Shown piece after piece: positions 45,895 to 58,933 of a stretch of 64,000 bases of DNA (positions are counted from its first letter, which is position 1; every line of letters begins with the position of its first letter). The DNA is from Daldinia sp. FL1419. Its lineage: Eukaryota; Ascomycota; Sordariomycetes; Xylariales; Hypoxylaceae. Location of the stretch: the NCBI GenBank assembly GCA_025201765.1, contig MU623410.1, positions 62,001 through 126,000 on the forward strand, given 5' to 3'. Below the pieces are notes generated by a model, which saw nothing but the letters and a program-made list of their open reading frames with translations, did no database searches and was not told the DNA's origin. Position numbers and translations under genes: made by a program.

Positions 45895-48800
45895 GGTGAC
45901 GGTAGGGTCCTAGGAAGCCTTGGTTGGCGGCTGCTTATAGAGGCGCCGGGTTACTAGCGCTTGTAATCCTCACAGGCTCTGAAGAGGTTGTAATAATCGT
46001 ATGTTTCCGAACACAACTCGTGTTGCTCGGTGATCCGTCAGAACTGCCTGAAAGCGTTTTGACTCTGTTTGCTTTGGTTTCGATAGGGAGATAATAGTGA
46101 GCTCTTAGTTCGTCTAGATGTGCATATCAAAGTCTGAGCTAGAGTTATAGCAATCTGATGCCAACTTCTTAACTCTGGATGGGTGCAATTTGGAAACTAT
46201 TAGTGAGAGGCAAGGGATTGTATGATTTTTGAATTTAAAAGGGGGGTTTTAGATACGACTTAGAAGCGAAGGGAAGGGAACATCCAGGAGAAGAGAGCTC
46301 CAAGTGAGTAATTTGTGATAATAGTTTCCTGTTAATGAGTTGTGGCATGTGATTGGGTATGGCTCCCTAGCCAATAAATGAAGACACAATAGCCTAGGAG
46401 GCTTTGTTCGTCAAAGCGCCTACAGGCGGAAGTAGAGTACTCCAGTTAGGTGAATGTCAGATATTTTGCTAGCACAGGGTACTTTCTCTCGTCATTCATG
46501 ATATTTTGGCCTATGGAGATATTACAATAGTGGCAATGGAAGAACCATAGGTCCACGTTGGGGATGGGAAGTGAAAATTGATCTCGGACGGGGAAAAACA
46601 GGGAAAGAAGCAGTAGGAGGGCGATGCCTAGAGCTGGCAGAGTGAAGGCTTCTGGTTGATGGAGAGGCTTGGTGGTCAGTGGGCAGCAGCAAGGGTATGG
46701 GAAGAGAGGAATAGCAATGCCCGTTAGGTTCAGCAGGTACCTAGCCCAAAGCTCAATGGATAACTAGGGGTGTGGGGGTGTGTCCATAGTGTATTGACAT
46801 AGAAAGGTGTGGAGACGATAGACACCAGGTTTCCTACGTTTATAGGCAATAGGCAAGTTGTGTGAGGTATAATAAAGAGAGCCCAGCATTTTGTATGAGA
46901 GTTGGGTAACCTCACCGACTATGCCAACACAGAAATACATACCGTCTGTCGCCCTCCCCCGAGGGGATTTGGAAAGGAGGGGAGGAGTTCAGTTAGAAAA
47001 AAAGACTGATAATTTTTTTTGTTATACACCCTTAAAGTCGAGAGGTTTCTAGAGACGCAGACGCAGTGGATAGGTAGATATTCATCTGCCCGTCCGTAGG
47101 GAGAGTCTGTCATTGTAAGTCGAACAAAGTCGTTTGTTGGCCATGCAAGCTTTGTTGACCGGGGGGCTTATGAGATGGCCACGACATTCATGCATGAGCT
47201 CGCAGAGAACAATTCACCACTTTTCAAGTAGTTTTGGTTAGTACACTAGGGGTAGCTACTGAATCGGCGGTTTAATGACGCAAAAAATTGAAACGAACTG
47301 TATTAGCATACAAACGAACGGGATGTTCAAGAGACCCAGGTCACGATCCAGGATATCTAGGGATTGAAGAATCCGGCATCCAGCATCCAGCGTCCAGAAT
47401 CTAATGTCTAGCATCCACACCCTTAGAAAGGGTGGATGTCGGCGTCGGTAAGAGCTCCAAAGCACGTTGCGGCGCCGGAGCTCGAATATGACGAGCAGAC
47501 CCTGAATGACAGACTGTAACATAGGGCTTTAAATTTTTACGCGGTGTCAGAGCATCCCGCATCAGGTACGACAGGCATCCTATCTCTTTGCCCTCCATAA
47601 GGATTCGGGAGCCATCCAACTGCCGTTTCCGGGGCTTTAGGCCCTGAAGACCCTTTGAAGATCTATTGCAGGACAACCCGCAGGGGTTGATCGATTTTCG
47701 GAGAATGTGAGTCCCTTGTTCGAGCCAATGCTACCCAGCTGCCACGCTGCTATGCTGCCATGTTGCCAGACTTTGATATTCGAGAAGGAAAATGAAGAGG
47801 AACAGGTGGCGGTGGCGACTATGTACATACCATGTACGCTTGTAGTCACGTAGGCACGTATGTACATTAACTATGAAACTACATAGTCGAGTGGAGATCA
47901 TGAAACCAGACTGCCATGCCTACCGATTTATGGGTTACTGCCACCTAAGGGCAGTTTAGGTATGTATGATATGAATGTGTATGTACGTATGTAGCTATTG
48001 CTGATGTGCATGCTGTGTGGATACCACCCTGGGCCTACCTGGATGGGCCTGCGATGCCCTGCGACGCCCTGCGAAGGCTAACGAGCTAATGAAGCACGGC
48101 GTAGGTTCGGGATAGTACCAGTTACCGGCTGGACGGGTGAAAGAAAAGAAATGTAGGGCTTTCGTCTGGGAGGAGTAGGACACACACACGCACACATGTA
48201 TACTAACTAATATAGTATACATATGTAGCTTACAATATGTAGCTTACATACTTTTTTAGATATGTAGTTCTCTGCACCATCATCGTGGACATGGATTATG
48301 GGGACATGGGGATATGGGCATGGGTTGTCGATGTGGCATGTCTGGGGGGGTTGTAATGGCGTTGTCAGTTTTAAGATCGGAGCTTGCTAACCGTAGAAGC
48401 GAAAGAAACGGTGAATTATATGTGGTGTGGATGATAAATGGCCTATGGTGGGTGCATCTATATTGTATATGTGCGTTGTGTGTGGGTGAAAATTAAGAAG
48501 AAGAAAAAATACGTAGGCAGTAGTGTAGGCGAAGAAGGTAAAGTAAGGTAAGGTAAGCTACCTCTAGGTTAGTAAAGTACCATTGTTTAAGTGATGCATT
48601 CGAGGTTCAAGTGTTGCTAGGAGTTACATGGATGGGTATATCATGTACGATGTTATAGTACATTTAAGCATGTACCTTACCTACTGTATTACCTACCGAG
48701 GTAACTTATGTACTATACTATAGCATTGTATAAGTAGGTCCATATAAAGTCCTTGTAGTACGTAACAAGACTAATTAACTATTATAATAAATGGTATCGA

Positions 48801-49137
48801 GTTTGCATGTACGTGTATATAAGGCGGTCCACTTAAATTAAACGGGACTAACCCTCTAGGTTAGGTTAATGCTTAGTTACAAAGGGAAAAAAACCCGAAA
48901 ATAAAAATAAAAAATAAAAAACTGAACTGACAAAAAGACAATAACGACCCTTGTTCCTTTTTGCGGGAAACCGGGGCTCTCTCTACTCTTTAACGCAGGG
49001 CACGTTGCAGAACAGTTCTAAGCCCAACGTCTGTGCGCCTGTTTTCACGTTTTAACAAACTAGGAATCCCATGGCGAATGGTCCATGAGAACCTTGAACA
49101 TTGGCAATCCTACACCTGGACAACCTGGGCAACCTGG

Positions 49138-49195
49138 CCATGCTACATGCTACATGCTACCTGCTACCTGCTACATGCTACATGTTACCTACCTA
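49138..49195. repeat. Tandem heptamer TACATGC/TACCTGC
   Basis: Six consecutive seven-base units with a C/A variant in the middle, running directly into ACCTACC repeats. Confidence 0.85.
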
Positions 49196-49553
49196 CCGCA
49201 TTCTACAGTGACGCAGTATCAGCCCTGGTTCGTCTCATACATACCATCACAGTACATCATACGTCGCCTGTAATGAGATACGGGCGCTTATGTTCATGCT
49301 CTCTCAGCTACACACACTCTCTACCTAACCGCACCAACTTCTCTCCGCCCAAAGTCGTCATAGGCGTTGAAAGAGCTGATCGATGAACAAACGTTTCCGG
49401 GTCTCCGGGAATAGCGATCTGGGACCCATGAACTGGCGGTCAGGAGACCATAGCATGCATGATAGACATATACCATAGTATACATAATAGTATACCTACA
49501 TCATAGTATATATACTATAGTTATCCTATATGTAGTTAGATGATCAAGTACTA

Positions 49554-49580
49554 TACGTACGTACGTACGTATGTATGTAC
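49554..49580. repeat. ACGT tetramer tract
   Basis: Self-complementary (TACG)n turning into (TATG)n, next to ATAC palindromes; likely cruciform-prone DNA. Confidence 0.85.
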
Positions 49581-51416
49581 CTAGTAGTATCTAGCATATA
49601 AGCTATATCCAGGTATATCCATTCAGAACCCATCATCCAGTCATCTCGAACAGATCCATAGGGACGTAACAGCTGCGCTGGCCCCCCCTGGTACCTAATA
49701 CTTCTCAGCTTGTTTTATTATTCCTCCCTTTTCTATTATTTTCTCTTTCCCCTTCACTTACACGTCAGTGCCAAGAAAGGTAGGGCGGTCCCGAACTTGT
49801 ATTTTAATGGCGTGCATGGGGGAGAACAACTGCCATGAACCATGATCGACTTGACTTGCACCGCATCACAATACGTAGAAAAGCTGGTTTGGACCCCATT
49901 CAAATCATACATATGCTTATGCTTGTCAAAGTTATTACCCATGCGCCACAAGAGAGCTCGCGTTTTTTTTTTGTTTGCCCTACCAACTATTGATAGGATG
50001 ACAGGGTGAGGTTGTCCCTGTCAGGTCTGTCTCGTCTCTGAGCTATATGGCTGTCTTATATTTGTACCTCTCCAAAGTGGAGGAGTTTGCTACGGTTGGA
50101 CGATGGATCGCGTGCGTTATGCTTGGATTCAGGGACTAGAACGTTAATAGATCGGGCAGAGGACAGGGGGAGAATAGGAACCAAAAAGAGGACAACTACA
50201 TGTAAATTACATGGACGTATATCATATACATAAATGCATCTGCAGGATACAATTATATTGCAACGCCTTTTCTTCTTCCTTTTGGAAGCGTATACATATG
50301 CAAGTACTGCAGTTAGCGCAATCCGTTTTGCTGCAGCTTCACTGTAACCAGTAAGGGAATCGTGCTACGTATACTGATTCCTAATTCACGACCAAGGAAC
50401 GAGGTAACAGGTCATTACATTACATTACACGCTCGTATACTTTCTTATTCTAAGCACATTTATTACCTACCTGGGTATTTATGTACCTAGCTTTTGTGCG
50501 CACGCCAGATTGGTAGAAAAAGCGAAGCGTGGGGGCAGTAGTGGATGCGTTCGATGAGGAGAAGTAAATCGTTTACCGGCTCGTTTGAAATGTTGCTGCC
50601 CGAGCGAAGCGGAGAATGCCTAGGCATTCTTATGCTTATCCGTTTGTCAATCAGCAAATGAAAAATACGCCACGGCGCTGCTGGAAATTATAAGGCACCT
50701 AGGCGTATGTTAATCTTGAGATCCCACTAGCCTACTAGCAACCGTTAAAAGGCGTTGGATGAAGTAGTAGGATATGATTCTCGAGAAGGACACGCGTAAC
50801 GCCTAGGAATACATACCACTGCTGTTGGTCATCCGTCAACCAGTCGTAAATCGAGGCAAGGTGTGCGTGAGTGTGGCCGTGCTAAAGCCTAACGGACTAG
50901 GGGGGGCGCGTAACGTTCGTGGTCAAGTGAGGTAAGACATATGTATGTACGTATTCTCTACCTTTTTCGGCCTAGGCTTCGATCGAACCAGATTGTCTGG
51001 AACCAGATGGGCCAGTCAATCCCAGGACCGTCTAGTTGGGCTCATAGCCCCCAATTTCTCAGTTATCAATATGTCTGGTGAGTTCTTTGATACCCCATTG
51101 AAAGCATCAGACTTGATCGCAACCTACGTAAGCAACGTTGACACATTGGGTTTCGGTACCTGCGACCTGTTTTTGCCCGGCCCCTGAGTAGTTGTGTTGG
51201 CCCTACATTGATGGTTCGGCTTGGTTGTATTCTCCTCCCGTTCACGCCACCGGTTGATGCCCGTCCAGCCGCACCACCGTGGCTTCATCCAATATGTTCG
51301 GCTACTATTATAGCGTAACCAAAGAGGCTCTTGGAAAGAGGTGAAGTAACGGTCTAGGCACGATAGGGCGGCTACGAGATGCATATTTTGTGACAAATCC
51401 GATAGGAACCAACATG

Positions 51417-52334
51417 CTACCCGACGGTTGGGCAGAGCATCGTCATTAATGGCGGTTTTGCTACTAAATCCATGTCAAGGCATGTACCACGACACCACAT
51501 CGACGGGAGGACAACAATACGGTTATCCATTATTGCTAGATCGGGCTCTGACAGCGGAAGGCTGACCGCCCTTGGGATAGCGGTGAAGAATACCGTGGAT
51601 GCCGGACGATGCCGGCAGGAATAGCGCATATTCGCCTCCGTGACGAGGTCCTAATGCCCATGTTAGATACACCCACCTTTAGGTTTTGGCGCGCTCATTC
51701 GACGTTCAAAGATGGACATTCTCGATATACTGGTAGAAGGACGAATATGAACCCATTTAGGGCTGCGGCGTAAGCAAAGGGGGAGTAACAAGGGGGTCTA
51801 ATACATTAGTGCGCTAATCCGTCAATCCGGGTAAAATAGAGATGTGACTCGTCAATTGTGATTCTGCGACATTCCAGATTTCGAGGGCAGCATATGGGTA
51901 TTTGTTTGCTCGGCGCTGCGGTTCTGGGGTGGTTCTGGGGGGGTGTATTAGAACCCAGCTCCCGTCTTCCCCGCGAAGCCCATAGCCCGTAGAGCGGCTG
52001 AACATCCGCGCCTCGCCCTAAGAAGATTTGATAGATCTCTTTGGTGATCGTCGGTGGGCTACCGTAACTATCAACACATCGTAAGCAGTGAATCATACGT
52101 GGGGGGGCAGGGTAATAATGATGCTGCAATGGCGTATCATTTCCATGTTTTCCAATTCTCCGGGTATAGGATCTTATGCTGGGTCGTAAAAAACGAAAAC
52201 TCGATGAGGCCAGATACGATGAAGCCAGACGGCCATATGTTTTGATATCGCTTCGAAGTTAATGAAGACTGTCGTGATACCCGATAAGCTGGATCTTCAG
52301 GTACGAAGATAACAATGCAAACGGCGCCATCCAA
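51417..52334 (-). pseudogene. Decayed coding sequence of unrecognised family
   Basis: Minus-strand readings in different frames give protein-like fragments in a consistent order. These are RYQNIWPSGFIVSGLIEFSF with LYPENWKTW; then ITKEIYQIFLGRGADVQPLY; then in another frame RANKYPYAALEIWNVAESQL with TSHISILPGLTD; then a frame containing LSEPDLAIMDNRIVVLPS. Composition looks coding (Trp, Tyr and Pro in motif-like clusters), yet every fragment ends in a stop and the next lies in a shifted frame. I do not recognise the family. Calling it a relic rather than a multi-exon gene is an inference, because the frame changes lack convincing splice sites. Confidence 0.35.
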
Positions 52335-52971
52335 ATCGTTGGACCTTGTTCAGATTTGTTGCCCCTTGTTTGTCCTACGCGACAAGCGACTGGATCTCGG
52401 ATACTGGCTGGCTAGTTGCAGACATCAGTCGCTGGCCGAACGGAATCAATTGACACTTCACAATGTCTTTTTTTTTTTTTTTTTTTTTCTGCTTCTTCTC
52501 CCACGCTCATGTGATGTGCTGATTACCGCGGTACTTTTTAAAATTTTGGAGTTAACGCTGAGTGGGTTAGGTAGGTGTGCATGCGGACGCAATTAGAAGA
52601 TTCGGATGCGAAAAAAAAAGAAATTTTTTGAGAAATCAGAAAAATCAGGAGAGTTTGGAAAGATGGATGTTGGGGGAGTGCATAACCTTATGTTGTACGA
52701 TGCCCAGATAGGATATCTCTAATGCAAGTGACAGTTCACAACCATTGAAGTAGCATGGAAACATCGAAACAGTATGGGAAGTTGTAACCAGCTAGCCTGG
52801 TTGCCCAGCTATTTGTCCTGAATACTGACCGTACTGGTAGTGATGCAGTATGCTAAATGCTGTATGCTGCCTGTTATCCCACCTATCCCACTTATCTTAG
52901 AAGCTTACATACAGCTTAACCTAAGGAACGTACTTAATGGTTGCCTGCCCGATAAATTACCTGCCTGCATA
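52335..52971. other. Intergenic with T21 run
   Basis: No gene. Contains the T21 homopolymer and several A/T runs, and leads into the inverted-repeat element. Confidence 0.55.
52468..52488. repeat. T21 homopolymer
   Basis: Twenty-one uninterrupted T on the plus strand. Confidence 0.9.
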
Positions 52972-53203
52972 CCATAGTGGCAGTGGGGGGGTTGCTACAA
53001 CCATAATAAATCGAAATATCGTTTTATATTTAAATAGCATTCCTTAACAGATATTTAAATATAACCATTACAACGGTTTTGGATTTTACAATGATTTTGA
53101 ATTTTATAATAATTACATATTTTTTATTTTAAAGTTTTGATTGGTTCAAAAAGTGGGGCAAATCTATTTTAAAATTCGAAAAATTTAAGGTTTTTTTCTT
53201 TAT

Positions 53204-53242
<39 letters not shown>

Positions 53243-53274
53243 TTTTATTTTTTTTTTATTTTTATTTTTAATTT

Positions 53275-53305
<31 letters not shown>

Positions 53306-53309
53306 TTTT

Positions 53310-53344
<35 letters not shown>

Positions 53345-53359
53345 TTTTTTTTTTTTATT

Positions 53360-53400
<41 letters not shown>

Positions 53401-53928
53401 TAACTGATTTAAATCTATGACCTTAAGGTTTTAAAGTTTTACTTTTATGAATTTTATTTTTACGAATTACAATTTACGTCATTTACAGTTGAGCTACTTT
53501 ATGTTACAATTTACTGGAAGTTTAATTGATTTTGATTATTATATATTTCAAATTTAAAAATATTTAAAAATGTAAAATTTTATATTTAATTAAATTTAAT
53601 AAAAATTAAATAAAATTGAATAAAATAATATTAATAATAATATTATTTTTAAAAAAAAATTTATGAAATTATTAAAATTTTTATATATTTTAGAAATAAA
53701 ATCATAATATTTTATTAAAACTATTTCGAAAATCTCAACAGTTTTATATAATAAAATGGTTTTCAGCATTTACAACAATCGATTTTGATCCTAAAAATTC
53801 AACTTAGAGCTAGCCCCACTATTATGTAATTTCAACTAATCAAATGCTCCAGATCCCCGAAACGTTCCATCAAATACAACGGTTTTAATTTTACAATGGT
53901 TGTTGAAAATACCCCTTTGCCACTATGG
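52972..53928. mobile_element. TA-flanked inverted-repeat element, MITE / mariner-like
   Basis: The left edge reads CCATAGTGGCA and the right edge is its exact inverted copy TGCCACTATGG. TA stands immediately outside both ends, the target duplication of Tc1/mariner elements. Inside, the inverted similarity continues imperfectly: a G run, ACAACCAT, and further in AGTGGGGC with GTTTTGATTGGTT against its partner. Two direct copies of an ACAACGGTTTT..TTTTACAATG motif lie one near each end. The 957-bp body is extremely AT-rich, has a T-rich core, and encodes no transposase, so it would be non-autonomous. Class assignment rests only on the TA flanks and ends. Confidence 0.65.
53190..53399. repeat. 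210-bp T-rich core with single A/G interruptions
   Basis: Almost only T on the plus strand, broken by isolated A, two G and one C. It lies near the centre of the inverted-repeat element. Confidence 0.9.
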
Positions 53929-54565
53929 TACCTACTAGGTACCTACCTAAGTATGTGCCTATCATATGCGGGTACCTACAAGAACTACACTGCTAGAACT
54001 ACTTGTGGCTTGCAGATTGTGGAGTGTGGCGGCTTTTTTAGTTGCCGTCTCCCCCTTGTTACAGGCGACCCTTGTTACCTTCTTCCCACCCCTACCCTAG
54101 CAGTGTGACCTATCACACAAGGATTCAAACACTCTCTCATAATGGTATTTTTCGAGATTTCCTCTTACTCCAAAACTACATCTCCATCCTTGTGAATACG
54201 GAATACATCGACACATCCACAGCGGGAATTTTCGGCATTATTCTATGCCACTATTGCCCAACAATCTCGTGTTCTCAACAGATTATAATAGATTGCCGAG
54301 TCTAGTGGCGATCTCATTTGTACGGCCCGAGAAAAGCTTACCGAGCCGGTGTGGAGATTGAGGCTTAAACTGCTCCCAGATCAGGAGCCTCACTTCTTTT
54401 TGCCTCTCGCTTCTCGCTGTACACGCCACCTTCTGCACCGTGTGTAGGTGGAAAAAGCACCCGCGCGACCCTATCGAATCCTAGAGATCATCGGCGCTGA
54501 TACGCCTTTCAGAACTATAATCATCTCGTCTAAGCAGTACCACAACCCACGAACCTAGGCGAGCA
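53929..54565. promoter_or_regulatory. Promoter side of the Alf1 gene
   Basis: 637 bp from the element's right end to the Alf1 ATG. Begins with ACCTA repeats that abut the element. Short frames here are unsupported. No clear TATA box. Confidence 0.45.
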
Positions 54566-55464
54566 ATGGCGGACGTTCCGTTGCAAGTGATCTCCGAGAA
54601 TTCGACATCTGAGCGACGAATCACCCCTTCGTGGTCGATCACTCAACTGAAAAGGAAACTTGAACCCATCACAGGCATTCCTCCTTCATCTCAGCGCATT
54701 AGCTTGAAAACTGCTTCAAAGCAGTCTATTCCAATAGAGGCTGCAGACGAAGATGCTGTGCTTTTGTCGAATTTTCCTCTGTCTGCTTATGCAGAATTGC
54801 ATGTAAGTAAGCTGGTTCCCATAGTTGCTTTGGAGTGGACGGCGATCGAGCTAGCCATTGCTGTGGCGGTACTCTATCTCGTCGATACGTGTCATCTCAC
54901 CAGTCGGCTGAATACGCTTGCATGCGCCCTATCCACCATTGTGCACAGCTACAAATGACTAATGCTATCATCAAGATCATCGATACTCGGCCAGCCAGTG
55001 CCAAGCTGAACTTCAATGACACGTCGGGCGTTGAGAAATACATCATGCCCCCAGAGGAATACGAGAAGAAATCCGACTCGGTCTTGGCGTGGAAAAAGGC
55101 CGAAAAACTAGGCCGCTTCAACCCGGATGCCCCCAGTCTAGAGAAAGCTAAGATTGACGCATTTGAGTTTGAGATCAAAAGCAGAGGTATAGAGGTAGGT
55201 AAAAGGTGCAGAGTTGGCGGTGACGACACCCGTAGAGGAGAAGTAAAATACGTTGGCGAGGTAAAGGAAATTCCCGGCGCCTTGGGTGCTTGGGTTGGAG
55301 TTCAGCTCGACGAACCCGTAGGGAAGAATGACGGTAGCATCGGGGGTACGAGGTACTGGGGTGCTGAATCTACGCTTAAACATGGCGTATTTGTGAGACC
55401 AGAGAGAGTAGAAGTGGGTGAATGGCCTGCGCTTAACGATTTGGAAGACATGGAAGAGATATAA
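54566..55464 (+). CDS. ALF1: Tubulin-specific chaperone B (Alf1), CAP-Gly protein
   Basis: Tubulin-folding cofactor B, which binds alpha-tubulin and acts with cofactor E in making tubulin heterodimers. Two exons, 54566-54802 and 54976-55464, give 241 aa. The N-terminal ubiquitin-like domain (1-80) starts PLQVISENSTSERRITPSWS and contains IPPSSQRISLKT. A linker helix follows with KYIMPPEEYEKKSDSVLAWK. A complete CAP-Gly domain occupies about 154-226, with GALGAWVGVQLDEPVGKNDG and a GTRYW segment. The C-terminus ends in acidic NDLEDMEEI, the usual tubulin-like acidic tail. The 173-nt intron has CTAAT near its acceptor and the splice restores ELHIIDTRP. Secure. Confidence 0.94.
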
Positions 55465-58400
55465 TGCAATTGGCCATTTCGGTGTCCATCCGAATACCTA
55501 CAATCTACGATAGCCTCTTGACGTATCAGAGAGGTTTATAGGAGTATACCTACAAGTTTTCTTATACGGGATGATAATTGAAAAAGTTTGAAAGGTGTAA
55601 TTTGCGGAACCTTCAGTCCTTAAGGCTTAAGCATTGTTACTACACCCTAGCGAGTTTAATTTCAAAGCGAAATTTATGGCACAGGTACCTCGGGGTGGGT
55701 TATTAGATGTGCGACATTTGTTATTACCTAGATGTCACCTCCCAGTCTGACACAGAGTTATCTACCTGGTAATGGAATGCTAAGTACCTTCAGCGTATTA
55801 AGTAGTATAACTATGACAAGATATCGAATAATTTTGAACAACTACAACATAACGCGAATTTCGACGGCTAATACCCTTATATGGAAAAGGAGTCGTTTAA
55901 AGTCGGTACTATTTAGATCGTTTTGGCGAAAGTAGAAGCAGCCGGGTTGACTTGGTAACGAACAATACTTCCCACGCATTTTCTACCAGGTAATCTGTGG
56001 CTAGGTATCTCATAAGTCTTTTCTAATACCTACGCCAAATGTCATATCTGATAGCCTAGACATGCTGCAAAATATACCTATGTTCCGTGGCATGTCTACC
56101 TAGGCATGTTACCTAGCACACGAGTAGGTACCTATATAAGGTAGTCAACGTACTAGGAATCTTGATCTGACATCTCCCGGAGAATCATGTACGAGAATGG
56201 ACGTCAAACTCGCGTGGCACGTTCTGACGTAGGTTTGACATCTAAGACAAGGCAAATACCCAAACAGACAGGGGACACGGGTGAATCGTGCAGATGCATT
56301 TTTGATGAAGATTAAGTGTTCGGTGCCACAGCAGCGCCGAAGATACCGAGAGACCATCGTATTACTTACTTGATGTTGTACTAAGGAAGAAACATGAGTT
56401 CTCGGTGGAACGGTGTTTATAAAGAAGCAATCTTTTCAGCTGACTCGGTGAAGAAACGATGGAGTAGGAGGATGTTCGCGACCAGATCACTGAACACGGC
56501 CTGTGATATCCGCCCTCGCTAAGTAACTCAACTAGGGAATCTCAAGGTACAGAGCTGTAAAGAAGGCAATATGAAAGGATTTACGTGCTTATTTAGATAT
56601 TAATTGAATGAATTACGGATTACCTAGGTATATATCATGCTTAATTGCGTAGCTGATTAAAACCATGGATCAGCTGAACCATAAACCACGTACTTAATTC
56701 TTCTTACCACTACAATTTAGAAATGGCCTTCATTGAGTTAGAGATTCTTGTTATAGATACCTAACTCCAGTGATATTGCTACTCCGAGATCTGCTAGGTT
56801 AGGGGACTAGTAACGCATTTGCGGTGAGTTGTACTAACCAATCCAAGCTCGCGGATTATATAAGACTTCAGGTCAGGTATAGTTGGTGCACCGATTTAAG
56901 ACTATTCAGGTATTATACATGGGCATACTATTATATTAATGGGTGCCTAGGTAATTTCTCCAAACCCGTTTCAAAATCAAAATCACTATAGTCAATTTGC
57001 AATAGTTACTTGAATCTGAGCAGTTTTCTATTCAGTAGGGATTTATTTATATCGAGTTCAATTGTTCCCTTCGAAATATTAAGGTTTTAAACATGGGGAC
57101 CGTGCACCTTCGGTAAAGTTGTGAATCAGATCTGAATCTGACATAGACTAGGGTAGTAACGTGTCTGAGGTTTCCAATCTGCAGCAGCTGCCCATTTCAG
57201 CCAGCAATATATAATAATAAATCCGCTGGGTATTGGATTGTACAGTGCCTTATGTAACTTAGGTATGTTCAAGTCGGATATGTAACCTCGGAATTATACA
57301 CGACGAATCATCTCAAATTCCAGAGCGAAATACGAAAAAAGAATTTTGGTCCATTATGACAATTAATAAAGCGCGTGCTTTCAAGTGTCGAAATAGGAAT
57401 TAAGAAGACGATTCAACAGGGCTATTCAACCATAAAGAAATTATCGAAAATATGAAACCAATACATACCTGGGTAAGTAGCATAAGAATTACCCAAAAGA
57501 GATATTGAATCTAGATATACCAGCAAACTGATACCTCATTCCATGCATCTCCTCAGATTTACCCCGGAATACCTACTATTTACGAATCAGGTACGAGATA
57601 TTAAGCATTGCACGCAACCTGGTTAGTATGGCGGGGGTGTAACAGATAACCGAATTTCGGTATTTGGATATGCATATTCCTGTCGATGCTCGATAATCTC
57701 ATGCAAAACATCTAAGTCAACAACAAGGCGCCCACGATACAACAGTTATACCCAATTGCAAGCTCCTTATTGGTTTCAATTTATAAGGTGGTAACAGATA
57801 CCCAAGTTCATATTACGTCGCGATTGCGCGTAAGTGTAGTAATCGTAGTAATCCATCTGCCTTATAAGGGTAGTCTATGTACGTACTCCAATGGCTGTGC
57901 ACCGGAGAATCCTGCTGTTGACCATGCCAAGCTGGCCTTGCTTTAAAATAAAGATAGCATCAAAACAATGTCTGTCTCGAAATAATTATACACATGACAA
58001 CCACATGACAGCAGCACACTTCTCTCTTTAACAGAGTAGCCAAGTAGGCTACTAACCGTAGACAAAGAATTATTATCATAAGTCAAATAAACTCTATAAG
58101 CATTAGAGCTTAGAAAGTTTATTTAGTGCAAAATCGAGATAACCAGTTGCCAATTGCATTAGAAGGTCATAAGCCCCGGGGTTACTAGTGTTACGCACCT
58201 AAGGAAAATTCACGGGTACGAGGGTAAGTACGACCTTTATAGGTAATACAAAGCCGGACTAGTGTGATTGAGGCTTAACGCAAGGAGTTACGACTTAGCT
58301 CAACTACCCGTCAATCCGAATCTTGCGAATCTTGGCATTCCAATGCCGTCGAATCCGGTAGGTGTAATGCACAATCTGCACACACGTCGGAAATCGCCTT

Positions 58401-58933
58401 TTCCCCACATCCCACCCGCTCTCTATTTTCTAACTTGTCACTTCTTAGTTGCTTTAGTCGTTCTGGTCGCTCCAAGTCAAGTCATCAACACGTACGCTTA
58501 CAACTTTACAACTTTAGAATCTTACAACTCGAATAATATCCTTCCACCGTCGACTTCCCATGTGCGCCATCCGACAAATCTTTCAAAACTTTGCGCATTG
58601 CCTTCCGCATTGTCCATTGTACCCGAACCTCGTACGCCATCCGTAGTGCCGAGCGCTTATAATCAATCGACAATCGAGAAAAGAGAAGAGAAATATCGCC
58701 AAGCTCCAAATAGAATCGCAGTCTCATGATTGACTCTGGTGAGCATAAACAGTGCTGAGATGCGACACCAACCCTGCGTGTGTGGCGCTAAATAGTGCTT
58801 TCTTTATACAAAGGCCAATACGCTTGTCGGCTTTCTTTCTGCCTCTTGCCGGCTTGGTTCCGTCTATTCCTCGCTTTCCCGCTTAATTCCACAACGGCTG
58901 GCCGATCGTGTGAAAGCCAACAAGAGATCCGAT
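55465..58933. other. Gene-poor region, 3.5 kb
   Basis: AT-rich DNA with TACCTA/TAGGTA copies throughout. A plus-strand frame at 58268-58729 (153 codons) ends shortly before the RING gene but has no motif and is more likely leader or chance. No RNA gene or mobile element recognised. Confidence 0.5.

Larger units (their letters stand above)
45895..51100. other. Gene-poor region upstream of the Myb gene, 5.2 kb
   Basis: No protein-coding gene I can support, although many short frames exist. The sequence holds microsatellites, palindromic ATAC/GTAT stretches around 49440-49520, ACCTA repeats (48540-48720), and trinucleotide-like GCTGCC/GCGATGCC stretches near 47740 and 48050. It could contain the Myb gene's leader and distal promoter or a non-coding transcript; sequence alone does not show which. 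Confidence 0.45.

Noticed and set aside
58268..58729. 153-codon plus-strand frame before the RING gene
   Set aside because: Begins at a weak start, has no domain, and lies where a promoter and leader are expected.
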